Source: Burkholderiaceae bacterium (lineage in GTDB: Bacteria; Pseudomonadota; Gammaproteobacteria; Burkholderiales; Burkholderiaceae_D). From it: a stretch of 64,000 bases of DNA. The notes under the pieces were generated by a model. The model had not been told where the DNA came from and did not search any database. It saw only the letters and a program-made list of their open reading frames with translations. The position numbers and the translations under genes were made by a program. The stretch covers positions 69,447 to 133,446 of the forward strand of contig JAOAUN010000035.1 of the NCBI GenBank assembly GCA_030157545.1. Direction: 5' to 3'. Shown piece after piece: positions 5,550-15,272 of the stretch; position 1 is the first letter of the stretch; the number at the start of each line of letters is the position of its first letter.

Positions 5550-8087
5550 TCACATCATGGTCATGTGCTCTCTGTGCCAGCTAACAAATTCCGCAGCGGA
5601 CAAAGGCTGGCTAAAGAAATTCCCTTGCGCCAGATGGCAGCCGTGCAGCCGCAAATAATCGAGCTCTTGCAAGGATTCGATGCCTTCACCGACGATTTCT
5701 AATCTGAGCGATTTACCTAATGCAATGATGATTTCCGTAATGGTCTGGCTAGATTTGTTAGCGATCAGTTGATGAACGATGGACTGATCGACCTTGAGCT
5801 TGTCTAGCGGCAGATAGCTCAGGTAGCTGAGACTGGAATAGCCGGTGCCGAAATCATCGAGTGCAATGCTGATGCCTGCGTCATGAATTGCGTTCAAGGT
5901 TTCGATAGCGTCGTCGACGCTCTCCATGACGGCACTTTCATTAATTTCAATTTGCAGGGTGCCGGGTTCAATCTCTGCATTACGCACAATATCAAGCAGG
6001 CGCGCCACGAAACCGCGCTGGCGGAATTGCAGCGGCGAGACGTTCATGGCAATGACAACGGGCGGCAAACCAAGCCGACGCCATTCGCTTTGCTGACGAC
6101 ATATCTCGGTGGCAACCCAGTCGCCTATTGGCGCAATCATACCGGCGGATTCAGCCACCGGTATGAAGCGCTCGGGACTGACTGTTTCAAGATCGTCGCC
6201 TTCATTCGCAGGCAAGCGCAATAGTGCCTCTGCACCTATCAGCTTGCCGGTATCCACATTAATGACGGGTTGATACAGCAGAACGAAACGACTATTTGTC
6301 AGGCCATCTTTCAGGCGCGCTTCTATCGAAGAGGATGTGTTGATCCGACTGTTCAGGTCGGGGGTATAAACATGATAGCCGCCACGTCCGCTATCCTTGG
6401 CGTGATACATCGCCAGGTCGGCAGCATGCAAAAGGGTATCGACGTCGCTGCCATGCTGCGGATAGAGGCTGATGCCGATTGAGGCCGAGATCGACAGGTC
6501 AAGCTCGCCAATCTGGAAAGGCTGCAGCATTGCATCCAGCACATGCTCGGCAACGGTAGGCGCGGAATGACCTTTGCCCAGATAAGGCAGGACGATGACG
6601 AATTCATCGCCGCCTATGCGACCGACGACGTCTTCATGCCGCACGCAGGCGATCAGCCGCTTTGATACTTCCCTCAGCAGCCGGTCGCCAATCTCATGGC
6701 CATATAAGTCATTGACGGGCTTGAATCGGTCCAGATCAATAAACAGAAATGCGCCACGGCTGTGCTTGCGACTAGCCGCTGCCAGCAAATGGCCTGCGTA
6801 TTCAAAAATCAGCGCACGATTTGGCAGGCCGGTCAGTACATCATGCTGCGCGGCTTCACGCACACGCTGTTCGATCTGCTTTTGCTCGGTTACGTCGAGC
6901 ATAGTGCCTATCAGGCGGGTAACGCGTTTTTTTTCATCGAAGTTGGCAATAGCTTGTGCAATCATCCAGCGATAGCTGCCATCACGATGGCGCATACGGT
7001 ATTCGAGTTGCAATGTATCAGCCGGATGTGCAACAAACCGACTAAGCTCCGCAAGTACTTGCTCACGTTCAGCCGAATGCAATCGATTGGACCACTCGGC
7101 GATCTGATTCGGCAATTCATTATCTTGAAAGCCGAGCAGTTTTTTCCACTCCGGCGAGAAATAAACTTCCTTTTCTCTGACAGACCATTCCCATGAACCG
7201 AGATGGGCAATATCTACGGCCAGCTGCAATCGCTTCTCGGCATCAGCGCGGGCGTTCTCGATACGCTTGCTTTCGGTGATGTCGCGCGTCGTCAGCAAAC
7301 CCATCAGCAGTTTGCCTTCAGCATTGCGCACCATAACACCGCCATAACTTAGTACACGCGTCCATCTATGTTTGATATTACATATAGTCGCTTCATAGTC
7401 ATGCAAGCTTCCTTCGCGAAACAGCCGATTGATGGGCCACTCTTCAAACGGTATGCGCTTGCCTTCTTCATTCAGCAAAAAATAGTCATGACGAATCTCG
7501 TCGAGATTTTTAGTGCGCTGATTTACGCTTGCATACTGATGCAATGCGAGCGCTTTACGGTTCCAGTGCAGCGTCTTGCCGTCGGGCTCGATAACAATCA
7601 GCCCTTCTGCCAGATTTTCTATGATGAGCTTCAAGTGCTCTTCATTTTCCTGCAATGCGAACTGGGCTTTTTTCTGGTCGGTAATATCAGTGCACAAGCC
7701 TATCCAGTAATTGACTCCGCCATTCACGTTGAAGATAGGTTTTACCCGAGCAGAAAACCAGTAGAGTGCGCCGGCCTTGCCTATGATGCGAAATTCAAGG
7801 GTCGTTTCTTGCCGGCTCTCTACGGCGCTGTTCCAGGCCGCATGCACAGCATCATAGTCCTCTGGATGTACGGCGGAGAAGCAACCGTTATCCAGCAATT
7901 CTGACAAGGACAAACCGGTTGCTGTCAGCCATTGAGGGCTGACGAAATCGATTTGACCATTTGCATCGGCTGTCCATAGCATGCCGGGCAAGGTCGCAAT
8001 CAAGTGGCGCAGCTGCACTTGCGATTCAGGAGTAATTTCGGGTGAGCCTTCTGGCACTGCACCTTCGGAAAGTCGGCCTGCATTCAT
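5550..8087 (-). CDS. [17 protein letters not shown] c-di-GMP turnover protein
   Basis: 845 residues, no obvious membrane segment, so probably cytoplasmic. Three PAS/PAC modules (about 20-140, 145-275, 280-400) precede a GGDEF domain with intact GGDEF at 492-496 and an inhibitory I-site RxxD (RHED, 483-486). An EAL domain follows with EALLR at 620, a NES variant of the catalytic Glu motif, DDFGTGYSSL and KVDQS. Both cyclase and phosphodiesterase sites look competent, so net direction cannot be read from sequence. PAS domains suggest control by redox, light or a small ligand. No clear ribosome binding site precedes the ATG at 8087. Confidence 0.93.
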   Translation of the reverse strand: MNAGRLSEGAVPEGSPEITPESQVQLRHLIATLPGMLWTADANGQIDFVSPQWLTATGLSLSELLDNGCFSAVHPEDYDAVHAAWNSAVESRQETTLEFRIIGKAGALYWFSARVKPIFNVNGGVNYWIGLCTDITDQKKAQFALQENEEHLKLIIENLAEGLIVIEPDGKTLHWNRKALALHQYASVNQRTKNLDEIRHDYFLLNEEGKRIPFEEWPINRLFREGSLHDYEATICNIKHRWTRVLSYGGVMVRNAEGKLLMGLLTTRDITESKRIENARADAEKRLQLAVDIAHLGSWEWSVREKEVYFSPEWKKLLGFQDNELPNQIAEWSNRLHSAEREQVLAELSRFVAHPADTLQLEYRMRHRDGSYRWMIAQAIANFDEKKRVTRLIGTMLDVTEQKQIEQRVREAAQHDVLTGLPNRALIFEYAGHLLAAASRKHSRGAFLFIDLDRFKPVNDLYGHEIGDRLLREVSKRLIACVRHEDVVGRIGGDEFVIVLPYLGKGHSAPTVAEHVLDAMLQPFQIGELDLSISASIGISLYPQHGSDVDTLLHAADLAMYHAKDSGRGGYHVYTPDLNSRINTSSSIEARLKDGLTNSRFVLLYQPVINVDTGKLIGAEALLRLPANEGDDLETVSPERFIPVAESAGMIAPIGDWVATEICRQQSEWRRLGLPPVVIAMNVSPLQFRQRGFVARLLDIVRNAEIEPGTLQIEINESAVMESVDDAIETLNAIHDAGISIALDDFGTGYSSLSYLSYLPLDKLKVDQSIVHQLIANKSSQTITEIIIALGKSLRLEIVGEGIESLQELDYLRLHGCHLAQGNFFSQPLSAAEFVSWHREHMTMM

Positions 8088-8180
8088 ATTTATATTCGGA
8101 AAAAAGCTGAATGCCGAAATACTATAAAGACCGAAAATGCTGAATTTGGTTCGTTTGGAAGTTGCTGCAAGCGATGAGAT

Positions 8181-8928
<748 letters not shown>

Positions 8929-8999
8929 GCTGCTGTCCTTATGCGGTTCTTTTACAGGCAAACAAATTGCCAATAAAGATAAAGAACGCGAATTATGCC

Positions 9000-9623
9000 T
9001 TAGTTTTGAGCCCCGTCATCTGCTTGCAAGATTGGGCGTAATAATGCGCAATGAACCATGCCAGCTTTATCGGCTCGCACAATATCCCAGTCTGCGAGCC
9101 AGTCTGGCTGCGGTTTGGTCTCAAATGACTGCTCGGCTTCAGCATAAACCAGACCATCTTCTACTAACAAGCTGCGGCACAGCGGCAGCAAGCGCGGCAG
9201 TAGTTGCAGTTGATACGGCGGGTCAAGAAAGATGAGATTGAATTTGGCCGCAATGCCAGCCGCTACAGTCAGCGCGTCGCCGCGCTGTATGCTCACTTGC
9301 GCGGCTGCGAGCTTGTCGCGGGTAGCATGCAATTGGCGCAATGCGGCCGGATGCGATTCAACCAGCACGACTTTACGCGCACCACGGCTGGCCGCCTCAA
9401 ATCCCAGCGCGCCGGTGCCGGCAAATAAATCGAGGCAATCAATCTGATGCCAGCCACCGACCTGTAAGTGCCCAAGCCAGTTGAACACGGTTTCGCGCAC
9501 ACGGTCCGGTGTCGGTCGCAATCCCTCGACTTCCGGCACCGGCAGCGGCGTGCGCTTCCATGTGCCGCCAATGATACGAACCTGGCGCGGGGCAGCTGCT
9601 GATTTTTCTGATTTTTTTTTCAT
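9000..9623 (-). CDS. rsmD: 16S rRNA (guanine-966-N2)-methyltransferase
   Basis: 207 residues. The N-terminal RIIGGTWKR and [15 protein letters not shown] segments are typical of RsmD. The SAM motif [18 protein letters not shown] lies near residue 60, and the catalytic NPPY-type motif is DPPY at about 135. It methylates G966 of 16S rRNA in the assembled 30S subunit. ATG 9623 (MKKKSEKS) is the only start that does not extend into the upstream peptidase gene. Confidence 0.95.
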   Translation of the reverse strand: MKKKSEKSAAAPRQVRIIGGTWKRTPLPVPEVEGLRPTPDRVRETVFNWLGHLQVGGWHQIDCLDLFAGTGALGFEAASRGARKVVLVESHPAALRQLHATRDKLAAAQVSIQRGDALTVAAGIAAKFNLIFLDPPYQLQLLPRLLPLCRSLLVEDGLVYAEAEQSFETKPQPDWLADWDIVRADKAGMVHCALLRPILQADDGAQN

Positions 9624-9628
9624 GCAGC

Positions 9629-10957
9629 TTACTTTTCGCTGCCGCCAACGACGACAGTGACCAGCTTGTCCATGGACAGCTTGCGCTTGAATGCCGCACG
9701 TATGTCGGCCACGCTGACTCGCGCGACTTGTGAAGTCCACGTGTCGAGATAGTCGAGCGGCATCTGGTAATAACCGATGACGGCGATGTTATCGAGAATC
9801 TTGCGGTTGTTATCGATGCGCAGTGCAAAGCCGCCAATCAAATTATCTTTGGCTGCCTTAAGCTCCGCTTCGGTTGGCCCATTTTGCAGATAGTTGGCAA
9901 TCGTCTCGCGCACTACTTTTAATGCATCGTCAGACTGGTCTTTGCGAGTTTGCAAACCAGCCTGATACGGGCCCGGCTGCTCCATCGGGCTGAAGTAGCT
10001 GTAGGCGCTATAAGCGAGCCCACGTTTTTCGCGCACTTCCTTCGTCAGGCGCGATACGAAACCGCCGCCGCCGAGAATGTAGTTACCGACTGTCAGGGCA
10101 AAAAAATCCGGATCGCCGCGCTGCAACGCCGGTGTGCCGACCAGGATATGCGCCTGCGACGCCGGATGCGTTATGCGCACTTCCGTGGCTTTCGGTGTGG
10201 CTACGGCCGGCAAGGCAGGCAGCGGCTTTCCTTGAGGCAGACGCGTCGTCAGTTGCCGTGCAATGGCGTCGGCTTCATCTTTGCTGATGTCGCCAATGAG
10301 CGAGACCACCGCATGATTGGCGACATAATGGCGCGCATGAAATGCAAGCAGATCGTCGCGCGTAATGGCCTCCACCGATTCCACCGTCGCTTCAAATCCA
10401 TACGGGTGTGTGCCATAGGCCAGCCGCCAGAAGGCTTTCTCTGCAATCGACTCCGGCTTGGTCATCGCTTCGCGTATGGCCGATAACAGCCGCGCTTTAT
10501 CGCGCTGGAAAAAGTCAGCAGGCATGCTCGGCTGAGAGAGCAAGCGCGCCACCAGCAGCACGGCTTGATCGCGTTCGGCTTGGGATGACAAGGTGCGCAG
10601 CGACATGCCGGCACGATCGGTGCCGGGTCCGCTGCCGCGCTGCGCTGCCACGTCGGCGAAGGCATCTGATATTTCCGCTTCGGACATTGCCGGCTCGAGC
10701 GTGCCATTGGCCAGTCTGGCCTGCGCCAGCCCGCGCGCGAGCATGGTGTTGGTCAGCGCGGCAGTGCCGGATTTGCCGGCCGGATCGCGCTTGGCGCCGG
10801 CGTCAAATTCAACGTTAAGGTCCAGCATTGGTATGGTGCGGTTCTCGACAAAATAGACGCGCGCGCCATTCTCCAGCGTCCAGTGCTGGATTTTCAACGC
10901 GGCTTGTGCGATGCCCGAGGTCAGCAGTACACACACGATGAGCAGGTGTTTAAACAT
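9629..10957 (-). CDS. M16-family peptidase homologue without zinc site
   Basis: 442 residues with a Sec signal peptide (cleavage after AQA, about residue 19) and two M16 domains. In the place of the HxxEH zinc motif it has ALTNTML, so it should not hydrolyse peptides itself. C-terminal features such as GGGGFVSRLTKEVREKRGLAY (shortened) are well kept. In bacterial M16B pairs one subunit carries the zinc and the other supplies the substrate-binding R/Y motif; with the active homologue immediately upstream, this is the likely arrangement. Expected location periplasmic. Confidence 0.92.
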   Translation of the reverse strand: MFKHLLIVCVLLTSGIAQAALKIQHWTLENGARVYFVENRTIPMLDLNVEFDAGAKRDPAGKSGTAALTNTMLARGLAQARLANGTLEPAMSEAEISDAFADVAAQRGSGPGTDRAGMSLRTLSSQAERDQAVLLVARLLSQPSMPADFFQRDKARLLSAIREAMTKPESIAEKAFWRLAYGTHPYGFEATVESVEAITRDDLLAFHARHYVANHAVVSLIGDISKDEADAIARQLTTRLPQGKPLPALPAVATPKATEVRITHPASQAHILVGTPALQRGDPDFFALTVGNYILGGGGFVSRLTKEVREKRGLAYSAYSYFSPMEQPGPYQAGLQTRKDQSDDALKVVRETIANYLQNGPTEAELKAAKDNLIGGFALRIDNNRKILDNIAVIGYYQMPLDYLDTWTSQVARVSVADIRAAFKRKLSMDKLVTVVVGGSEK

Positions 10958-10970
10958 AAATCTTGTCCCT

Positions 10971-11018
10971 AATGATTAATGGCACCGATGATTAATGACG
11001 CCAATGATTAATGACGCA
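10971..11018 (-). repeat. Three tandem 16-bp repeats between the M16 genes
   Basis: Imperfect units AATGATTAATGGCACC, GATGATTAATGACGCC and AATGATTAATGACGCA (plus strand) fill the gap between the two peptidase genes. The last copy includes the stop codon of the upstream gene. Each contains the palindromic core ATGATTAAT/ATTAATCAT. Confidence 0.85.
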
Positions 11019-12387
11019 AGCCGGGCACTGCTGCTTTTTTTTCATCCTGCCCCATCGGCAGCGGCACCAGCGAGGCCACGGTCAGTTGATCATCCGAAAA
11101 ATATTTTTGCGCGACAGCCTGTACCTGGGCCGGCGTGACGGCGGCGAGTTTTTCAATGATGCGGTCGATCTGGCGCGACGATATGCCGGCCATTTCCATG
11201 CTGCCGATTTCCATAGCCTGACCAAAAATCGAATCGCGCTTATAAATCTGACTGGCAATCAGCTGCGTCTTGACGCGTTTTAATTCCGCAGCAGAGACGC
11301 CGTCGTTTGCAATGCGCGTCACTTCAGCACGCAGCTTTTGCTCGAGTTGCTCAATGGTCGTTCCCTGTGCCGGCACACCGTCGAGCGTGAACAGGCTGGG
11401 GCCGCGCTCTATAGCGCCATAGCTGGCGCCGGCCGAGTTGGCAATGCGCTCGGTGCGCACCAGCCGTGCCGGCAATCTGGCGTTATCGTAGCCGTCGAGA
11501 ACAGCGGCCAGCACATCAAGCGCATGCACGTCATCATCTTTTTCCACATCGCGCAGCGTCGGCACTTTAAACGCAAGCACGACGTACGGATTTTCAGCGG
11601 GTGCTTTGACGACAACGCGGCGGATGCCGTTTTGCGGCGGCTCGTTTCGCGGCTTGGTCATTGGCAAGGTCTTGACCGGAATCTTGCCGAAATATTTTTC
11701 TGCCATGGCCCGCACTTGCTGGGCATCGACATCACCGGTGACGACCATGATCGCGTTGTTCGGCGCATACCAGCGCTCGTACCATGCGAGGGCATCGGCG
11801 GCTGTCATGTTTTGCAAGTCATCCATCCAGCCGACAACAGGGTTGTGATAAGGGCTGGCGACAAAGGCGGTAGCGTTCAAGGCCTCATAGACTTTGGCAA
11901 TGGGCTGGTCGTCGGTGCGCAGGCGACGCTCTTCCATGACGACCTTGATTTCCTTGTCAAACTCGTTCTTGTCCATCGTCAGGTTTTGCATGCGGTCGGC
12001 TTCCAGCGCCATCACTTCAGCCAGATGCGACTTTTCAATTTGCTGGTGATAGGCAGTGTAGTCCTTACCGGTGAAGGCATTGTCTCGGCCGCCTAGTGCC
12101 GCGACCTTGGCGCTGAAATCGCCAGGCTTGAGTTTTTGTGTGCCTTTGAACATCATATGTTCGAGCACATGCGCCACCCCTGTTGTGCCGCTTTGCTCAT
12201 CCATTGACCCGACCCGATACCAGATCATGTGAGTGACTGTCGGGGCGCGCCTGTCTTCCTGCACGATGATGCGTAATCCGTTGGCAAGCCTGAATTCTTG
12301 CGCGTTTGCAGCGGCTTCTACGACTGGTGCAGCAATGGCAAGGCTGAAAAGACAAGTCAGCACTGGCAATATGTTACGGAATTTCAT
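11008..12387 (-). CDS. Zinc-dependent M16B peptidase, active subunit
   Basis: 459 residues with a signal peptide (cleavage near VVEAAA, residue 26). The inverted zinc motif HVLEH lies near residues 72-76 in GVAHVLEHMMFKGT, and the distal Glu is in the usual helix (ALEADRMQNL, about 128). The family degrades peptides inside a clam-shell chamber. It is the first gene of the minus-strand run to the ferredoxin and pairs with the zinc-less homologue downstream. Confidence 0.94.
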   Translation of the reverse strand: MKFRNILPVLTCLFSLAIAAPVVEAAANAQEFRLANGLRIIVQEDRRAPTVTHMIWYRVGSMDEQSGTTGVAHVLEHMMFKGTQKLKPGDFSAKVAALGGRDNAFTGKDYTAYHQQIEKSHLAEVMALEADRMQNLTMDKNEFDKEIKVVMEERRLRTDDQPIAKVYEALNATAFVASPYHNPVVGWMDDLQNMTAADALAWYERWYAPNNAIMVVTGDVDAQQVRAMAEKYFGKIPVKTLPMTKPRNEPPQNGIRRVVVKAPAENPYVVLAFKVPTLRDVEKDDDVHALDVLAAVLDGYDNARLPARLVRTERIANSAGASYGAIERGPSLFTLDGVPAQGTTIEQLEQKLRAEVTRIANDGVSAAELKRVKTQLIASQIYKRDSIFGQAMEIGSMEMAGISSRQIDRIIEKLAAVTPAQVQAVAQKYFSDDQLTVASLVPLPMGQDEKKAAVPGLRH

Positions 12388-12494
12388 AGTCTGCGCTCTG
12401 ATAAAATAGGGGTCTATGTAGATATGGCGTCACAGCAGGTGCGGTTGATTGTATCTGCTTGTCTTTTTCCTCGCTGCGCAGCTCCCCGGAACCG

Positions 12495-13514
12495 ATGTTT
12501 AGCTTCTTCAAGAAAAAACCGCAAGATACGATTGCAGAAAATGTGGCCGCAACAGCTGCCGTGCCTGCGCCTGAATCTGTACAAGCGTCTGCACAAGCGC
12601 CTGCACAGGCTGCGCCACGTTTGTCGTGGATGGAGCGCCTCAAGTCGGGCTTGTCGCGCACGTCTTCGAATATCGCGACGCTGTTTGTCGGCGCGAAAAT
12701 CGATGAGGATTTATATGACGAGCTCGAGTCTGCGTTGTTGATGGCGGACGCGGGTGTCGATGCAACCGCGTCTTTGCTCAGCGGTCTCAAGCGCAAAGTC
12801 AAAGAAGAAAAACTGACTGAAGCAACGCAAGTGAAGGCTGCGCTGCGCAGCCTGCTGGTAGATTTGCTCAAGCCGCTGGAAAAGCCGTTTGAGCTGGGCC
12901 GCGAACAGCCGCTGGTGATGATGATCGCTGGCGTCAATGGTGCGGGCAAGACCACAACCATTGGCAAGCTGGCCAAGCATTTGCAGGCACACGACCAAAA
13001 AGTTTTGCTGGCCGCCGGCGACACCTTCCGCGCCGCTGCACGCGAGCAGCTGACGGTTTGGGGCGAGCGCAATGGCGTGGCGGTGATATCCCAGGCGTCC
13101 GGCGACCCGGCTGCTGTCGCTTTCGACGCCGTGCAGGCAGGCCGCGCGCGCGGCATGGATGTGGTGATGGTCGATACGGCCGGCAGGCTGCCAACGCAGC
13201 TGCACCTGATGGACGAACTGAAGAAAATCAAGCGCGTGCTCGGCAAGGGCATCGATAGCGCGCCGCATGAAGTGCTGCTGGTCATAGACGGCAACACCGG
13301 CCAGAACGCGCTTACACAAGTCAAGGCTTTCGATGATGCGCTTAGCCTGACCGGGCTGGTCGTAACCAAGCTCGATGGCACGGCCAAGGGCGGGGTACTG
13401 GCTGCGATCGCCAAGCAGCGTCCGGTGCCGGTGTATTTCATTGGCATAGGCGAGGCGATCGATGATTTGCAGCCTTTCGTTGCATCCGAATTCGTGGATG
13501 CCCTCTTAGGCTAA
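12495..13514 (+). CDS. ftsY: Signal recognition particle receptor FtsY
   Basis: 339 residues. A short N-terminal A domain (MFSFFKKK, then Ala/Pro/Gln-rich) precedes the NG GTPase domain: GVNGAGKTTT near 148, DTAGRLP near 227, TKLDG near 291. FtsY docks ribosome-nascent chain-SRP complexes on the inner membrane. ATG 12495 is preferred because MFSFFKKK is the usual amphipathic start. It heads ftsY-ftsE-ftsX and is divergent from the M16 genes. Confidence 0.96.
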   Translation: MFSFFKKKPQDTIAENVAATAAVPAPESVQASAQAPAQAAPRLSWMERLKSGLSRTSSNIATLFVGAKIDEDLYDELESALLMADAGVDATASLLSGLKRKVKEEKLTEATQVKAALRSLLVDLLKPLEKPFELGREQPLVMMIAGVNGAGKTTTIGKLAKHLQAHDQKVLLAAGDTFRAAAREQLTVWGERNGVAVISQASGDPAAVAFDAVQAGRARGMDVVMVDTAGRLPTQLHLMDELKKIKRVLGKGIDSAPHEVLLVIDGNTGQNALTQVKAFDDALSLTGLVVTKLDGTAKGGVLAAIAKQRPVPVYFIGIGEAIDDLQPFVASEFVDALLG

Positions 13515-13525
13515 ACTTGCGAGCT

Positions 13526-14212
13526 ATGGCCATTATTTCTTTTTCTCACGTCTCCAAACACTACCCGGGTGACATCAAAGCGATGTCCGATCTTTCGCTG
13601 ACGGTCGAGGAAGGCGAGCTGGTGTTTCTGGCCGGCCCTTCCGGCGCCGGTAAATCCACGCTACTTAAACTGATCGCTGGCATTGAGCGCCCCAGCGGTG
13701 GCGTGCTGCAGGTGAGCGGCCAGGACATGCGCAGGCTTAACCGCACCACCCTGCCTTATCTGCGGCGCAAGCTAGGCCTGATCATGCAGCAGCACCGCCT
13801 GCTCAATGACCGCAGCGTGCTGGCTAATGTGATGCTGCCGCTGATTGTGAGCGGCGACTTGCATGCCGAAGCCGAGCAGCGCGCGCGCGTTGCGCTCGGC
13901 CGCGTAGGACTGGCTGACAAGGCGCTGGCTGCGCCGCAGACGCTGTCGGGTGGCGAGCAGCAGCGAGCGTCGATCGCGCGCGCCATTGTGCATCGCCCGC
14001 GCATTATTCTGGCGGACGAGCCCACTGCCAATCTGGACCGCGACAGTGGCCGCCAGGTGCTCGACATGTTGCAGGCTTTTAATGATGCCGGCGTGACCTG
14101 CATTATTTCAACCCACGACGAGCGCCTGCTGGAACGCGCCAGCCGCGTGGTGGAACTTGCTCATGGCCGTGTGGCTGCCATTCGCGAAGCCGACAGCGAG
14201 GTGGGCGCATGA
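13526..14212 (+). CDS. ftsE: Cell division ABC ATPase FtsE
   Basis: 228 residues with Walker A GPSGAGKST near 37, a Q-loop, signature LSGGEQQR near 138, and Walker B ILADEPTANLD near 160. FtsEX sits at the divisome and activates peptidoglycan amidases by ATP-driven conformational change. ATG 13526 follows ftsY by 11 bp and gives MAIISFSHVSK, the family start. It overlaps ftsX by 4 bp. Confidence 0.96.
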   Translation: MAIISFSHVSKHYPGDIKAMSDLSLTVEEGELVFLAGPSGAGKSTLLKLIAGIERPSGGVLQVSGQDMRRLNRTTLPYLRRKLGLIMQQHRLLNDRSVLANVMLPLIVSGDLHAEAEQRARVALGRVGLADKALAAPQTLSGGEQQRASIARAIVHRPRIILADEPTANLDRDSGRQVLDMLQAFNDAGVTCIISTHDERLLERASRVVELAHGRVAAIREADSEVGA

Positions 14213-15135
14213 AATCCTGGATTCGACAACACGGGCTGGCTCTGCGCAACGCCGCTGTGCGCATTGCCGGCAAACCCGGCAGCTTCATTTTCAATGTGAT
14301 CGTGATTGCACTGGCATTGATGCTGCCCGTCGCTGGTCTGACCTTGCTCGACAACCTGAAACCAGTGTCGCGCGAACTGGCTGTAGAGCCTGAAATCAGT
14401 GTATTTACGTCGGCCGATTTGCCGCGCGAGCGTGCTCAGGCGCTGGCGACTGACATCCGGCGCGTGGCGCAAACCAATGGCGTGACTGTAAAACTCGATT
14501 TCATTACCCGTGAAAATGCGCTCGCTGCCATGAAAGAGCGCGCCGGCCTGTCCGATGTGGTCACAACGCTTGGCTCCAATCCCTTGCCCGATGCGTATGT
14601 CATCAAGCTTGGCAATGCCGAAGACGCCGCCGGCGCTCGCCGCATCGACAAGCTCGCCGAGGCGATCGCCCGGCTGCCAGGCGTGGAGACGGTGCAACTG
14701 GACTCGGCATGGGTCAAGCGTTTGGCTGCAGTACTGCAGTTGGCTGCGAATGTGCTGTGGCTACTGGCTGCCACCTTGTGCGGCGTGGTAGTTGCAGTCG
14801 TTTTCAATACGATAAGGCTGCAAGTCGTCACACAAGCGGAAGAAATTGATGTCGCCCGGCTGCTGGGCGCCACCGACGCTTTCGTTGCCCGTCCTTTTTA
14901 TTACACCGGCGCCCTGCTCGGCCTCGGAGCCGGTATCGTCGCGCTGCTGGGGGTGATGGCCGCGTTATCCGTCCTCAACATCTCGGTCGGCGAACTGGCG
15001 CAGCTGTATGGTTCTTCCTTCATGCTCTCGCCGCTTGCACCCGAGGCAGTAGCCCTGCTGCTGGCAGCCAGCACCGGGCTGGGCTTGCTCGGCGCTGCGC
15101 TGTCGGTCCGGCGCGCCCTGAGCCGCAGCAACTGA
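14209..15135 (+). CDS. ftsX: Cell division permease FtsX
   Basis: 308 residues. One membrane segment lies near residues 24-45, then a periplasmic domain of about 120 residues (LPRERAQALATDIRR onward), then three C-terminal segments (about 175-200, 225-255 and 280-300), the FtsX topology. It forms the membrane part of FtsEX. ATGA overlap with ftsE. No clear terminator follows; the next feature is the CIRCE element of rpoH. Confidence 0.95.
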   Translation: MKSWIRQHGLALRNAAVRIAGKPGSFIFNVIVIALALMLPVAGLTLLDNLKPVSRELAVEPEISVFTSADLPRERAQALATDIRRVAQTNGVTVKLDFITRENALAAMKERAGLSDVVTTLGSNPLPDAYVIKLGNAEDAAGARRIDKLAEAIARLPGVETVQLDSAWVKRLAAVLQLAANVLWLLAATLCGVVVAVVFNTIRLQVVTQAEEIDVARLLGATDAFVARPFYYTGALLGLGAGIVALLGVMAALSVLNISVGELAQLYGSSFMLSPLAPEAVALLLAASTGLGLLGAALSVRRALSRSN

Positions 15136-15167
15136 AACTCCCGCGTCCCTTCCATTCAAATCGGGTA

Positions 15168-15194
15168 TTAGCACTCTCTTTCAGAGAGTGCTAA
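15168..15194 (+). promoter_or_regulatory. CIRCE operator (HrcA binding site) upstream of rpoH
   Basis: TTAGCACTC at 15168-15176, nine bases, GAGTGCTAA at 15186-15194: a perfect match to the CIRCE consensus. CIRCE is the target of the heat-shock repressor HrcA, usually found at groESL or dnaK. Here it lies 78 bp before the rpoH start and 33 bp after the ftsX stop. Confidence 0.93.
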
Positions 15195-15272
15195 TATTCT
15201 ATTTAAGGTCGAATCCGGCGATTTAAACCGAATCGGCCATGCAAAACAGCTGAATTTACCAAAGGAGAATCA

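Noticed and set aside
12374..13447. Long minus-strand open frame opposite ftsY
   Set aside because: Shadow of ftsY: Ser/Ala-rich low-complexity translation without a recognisable fold or ribosome binding site.
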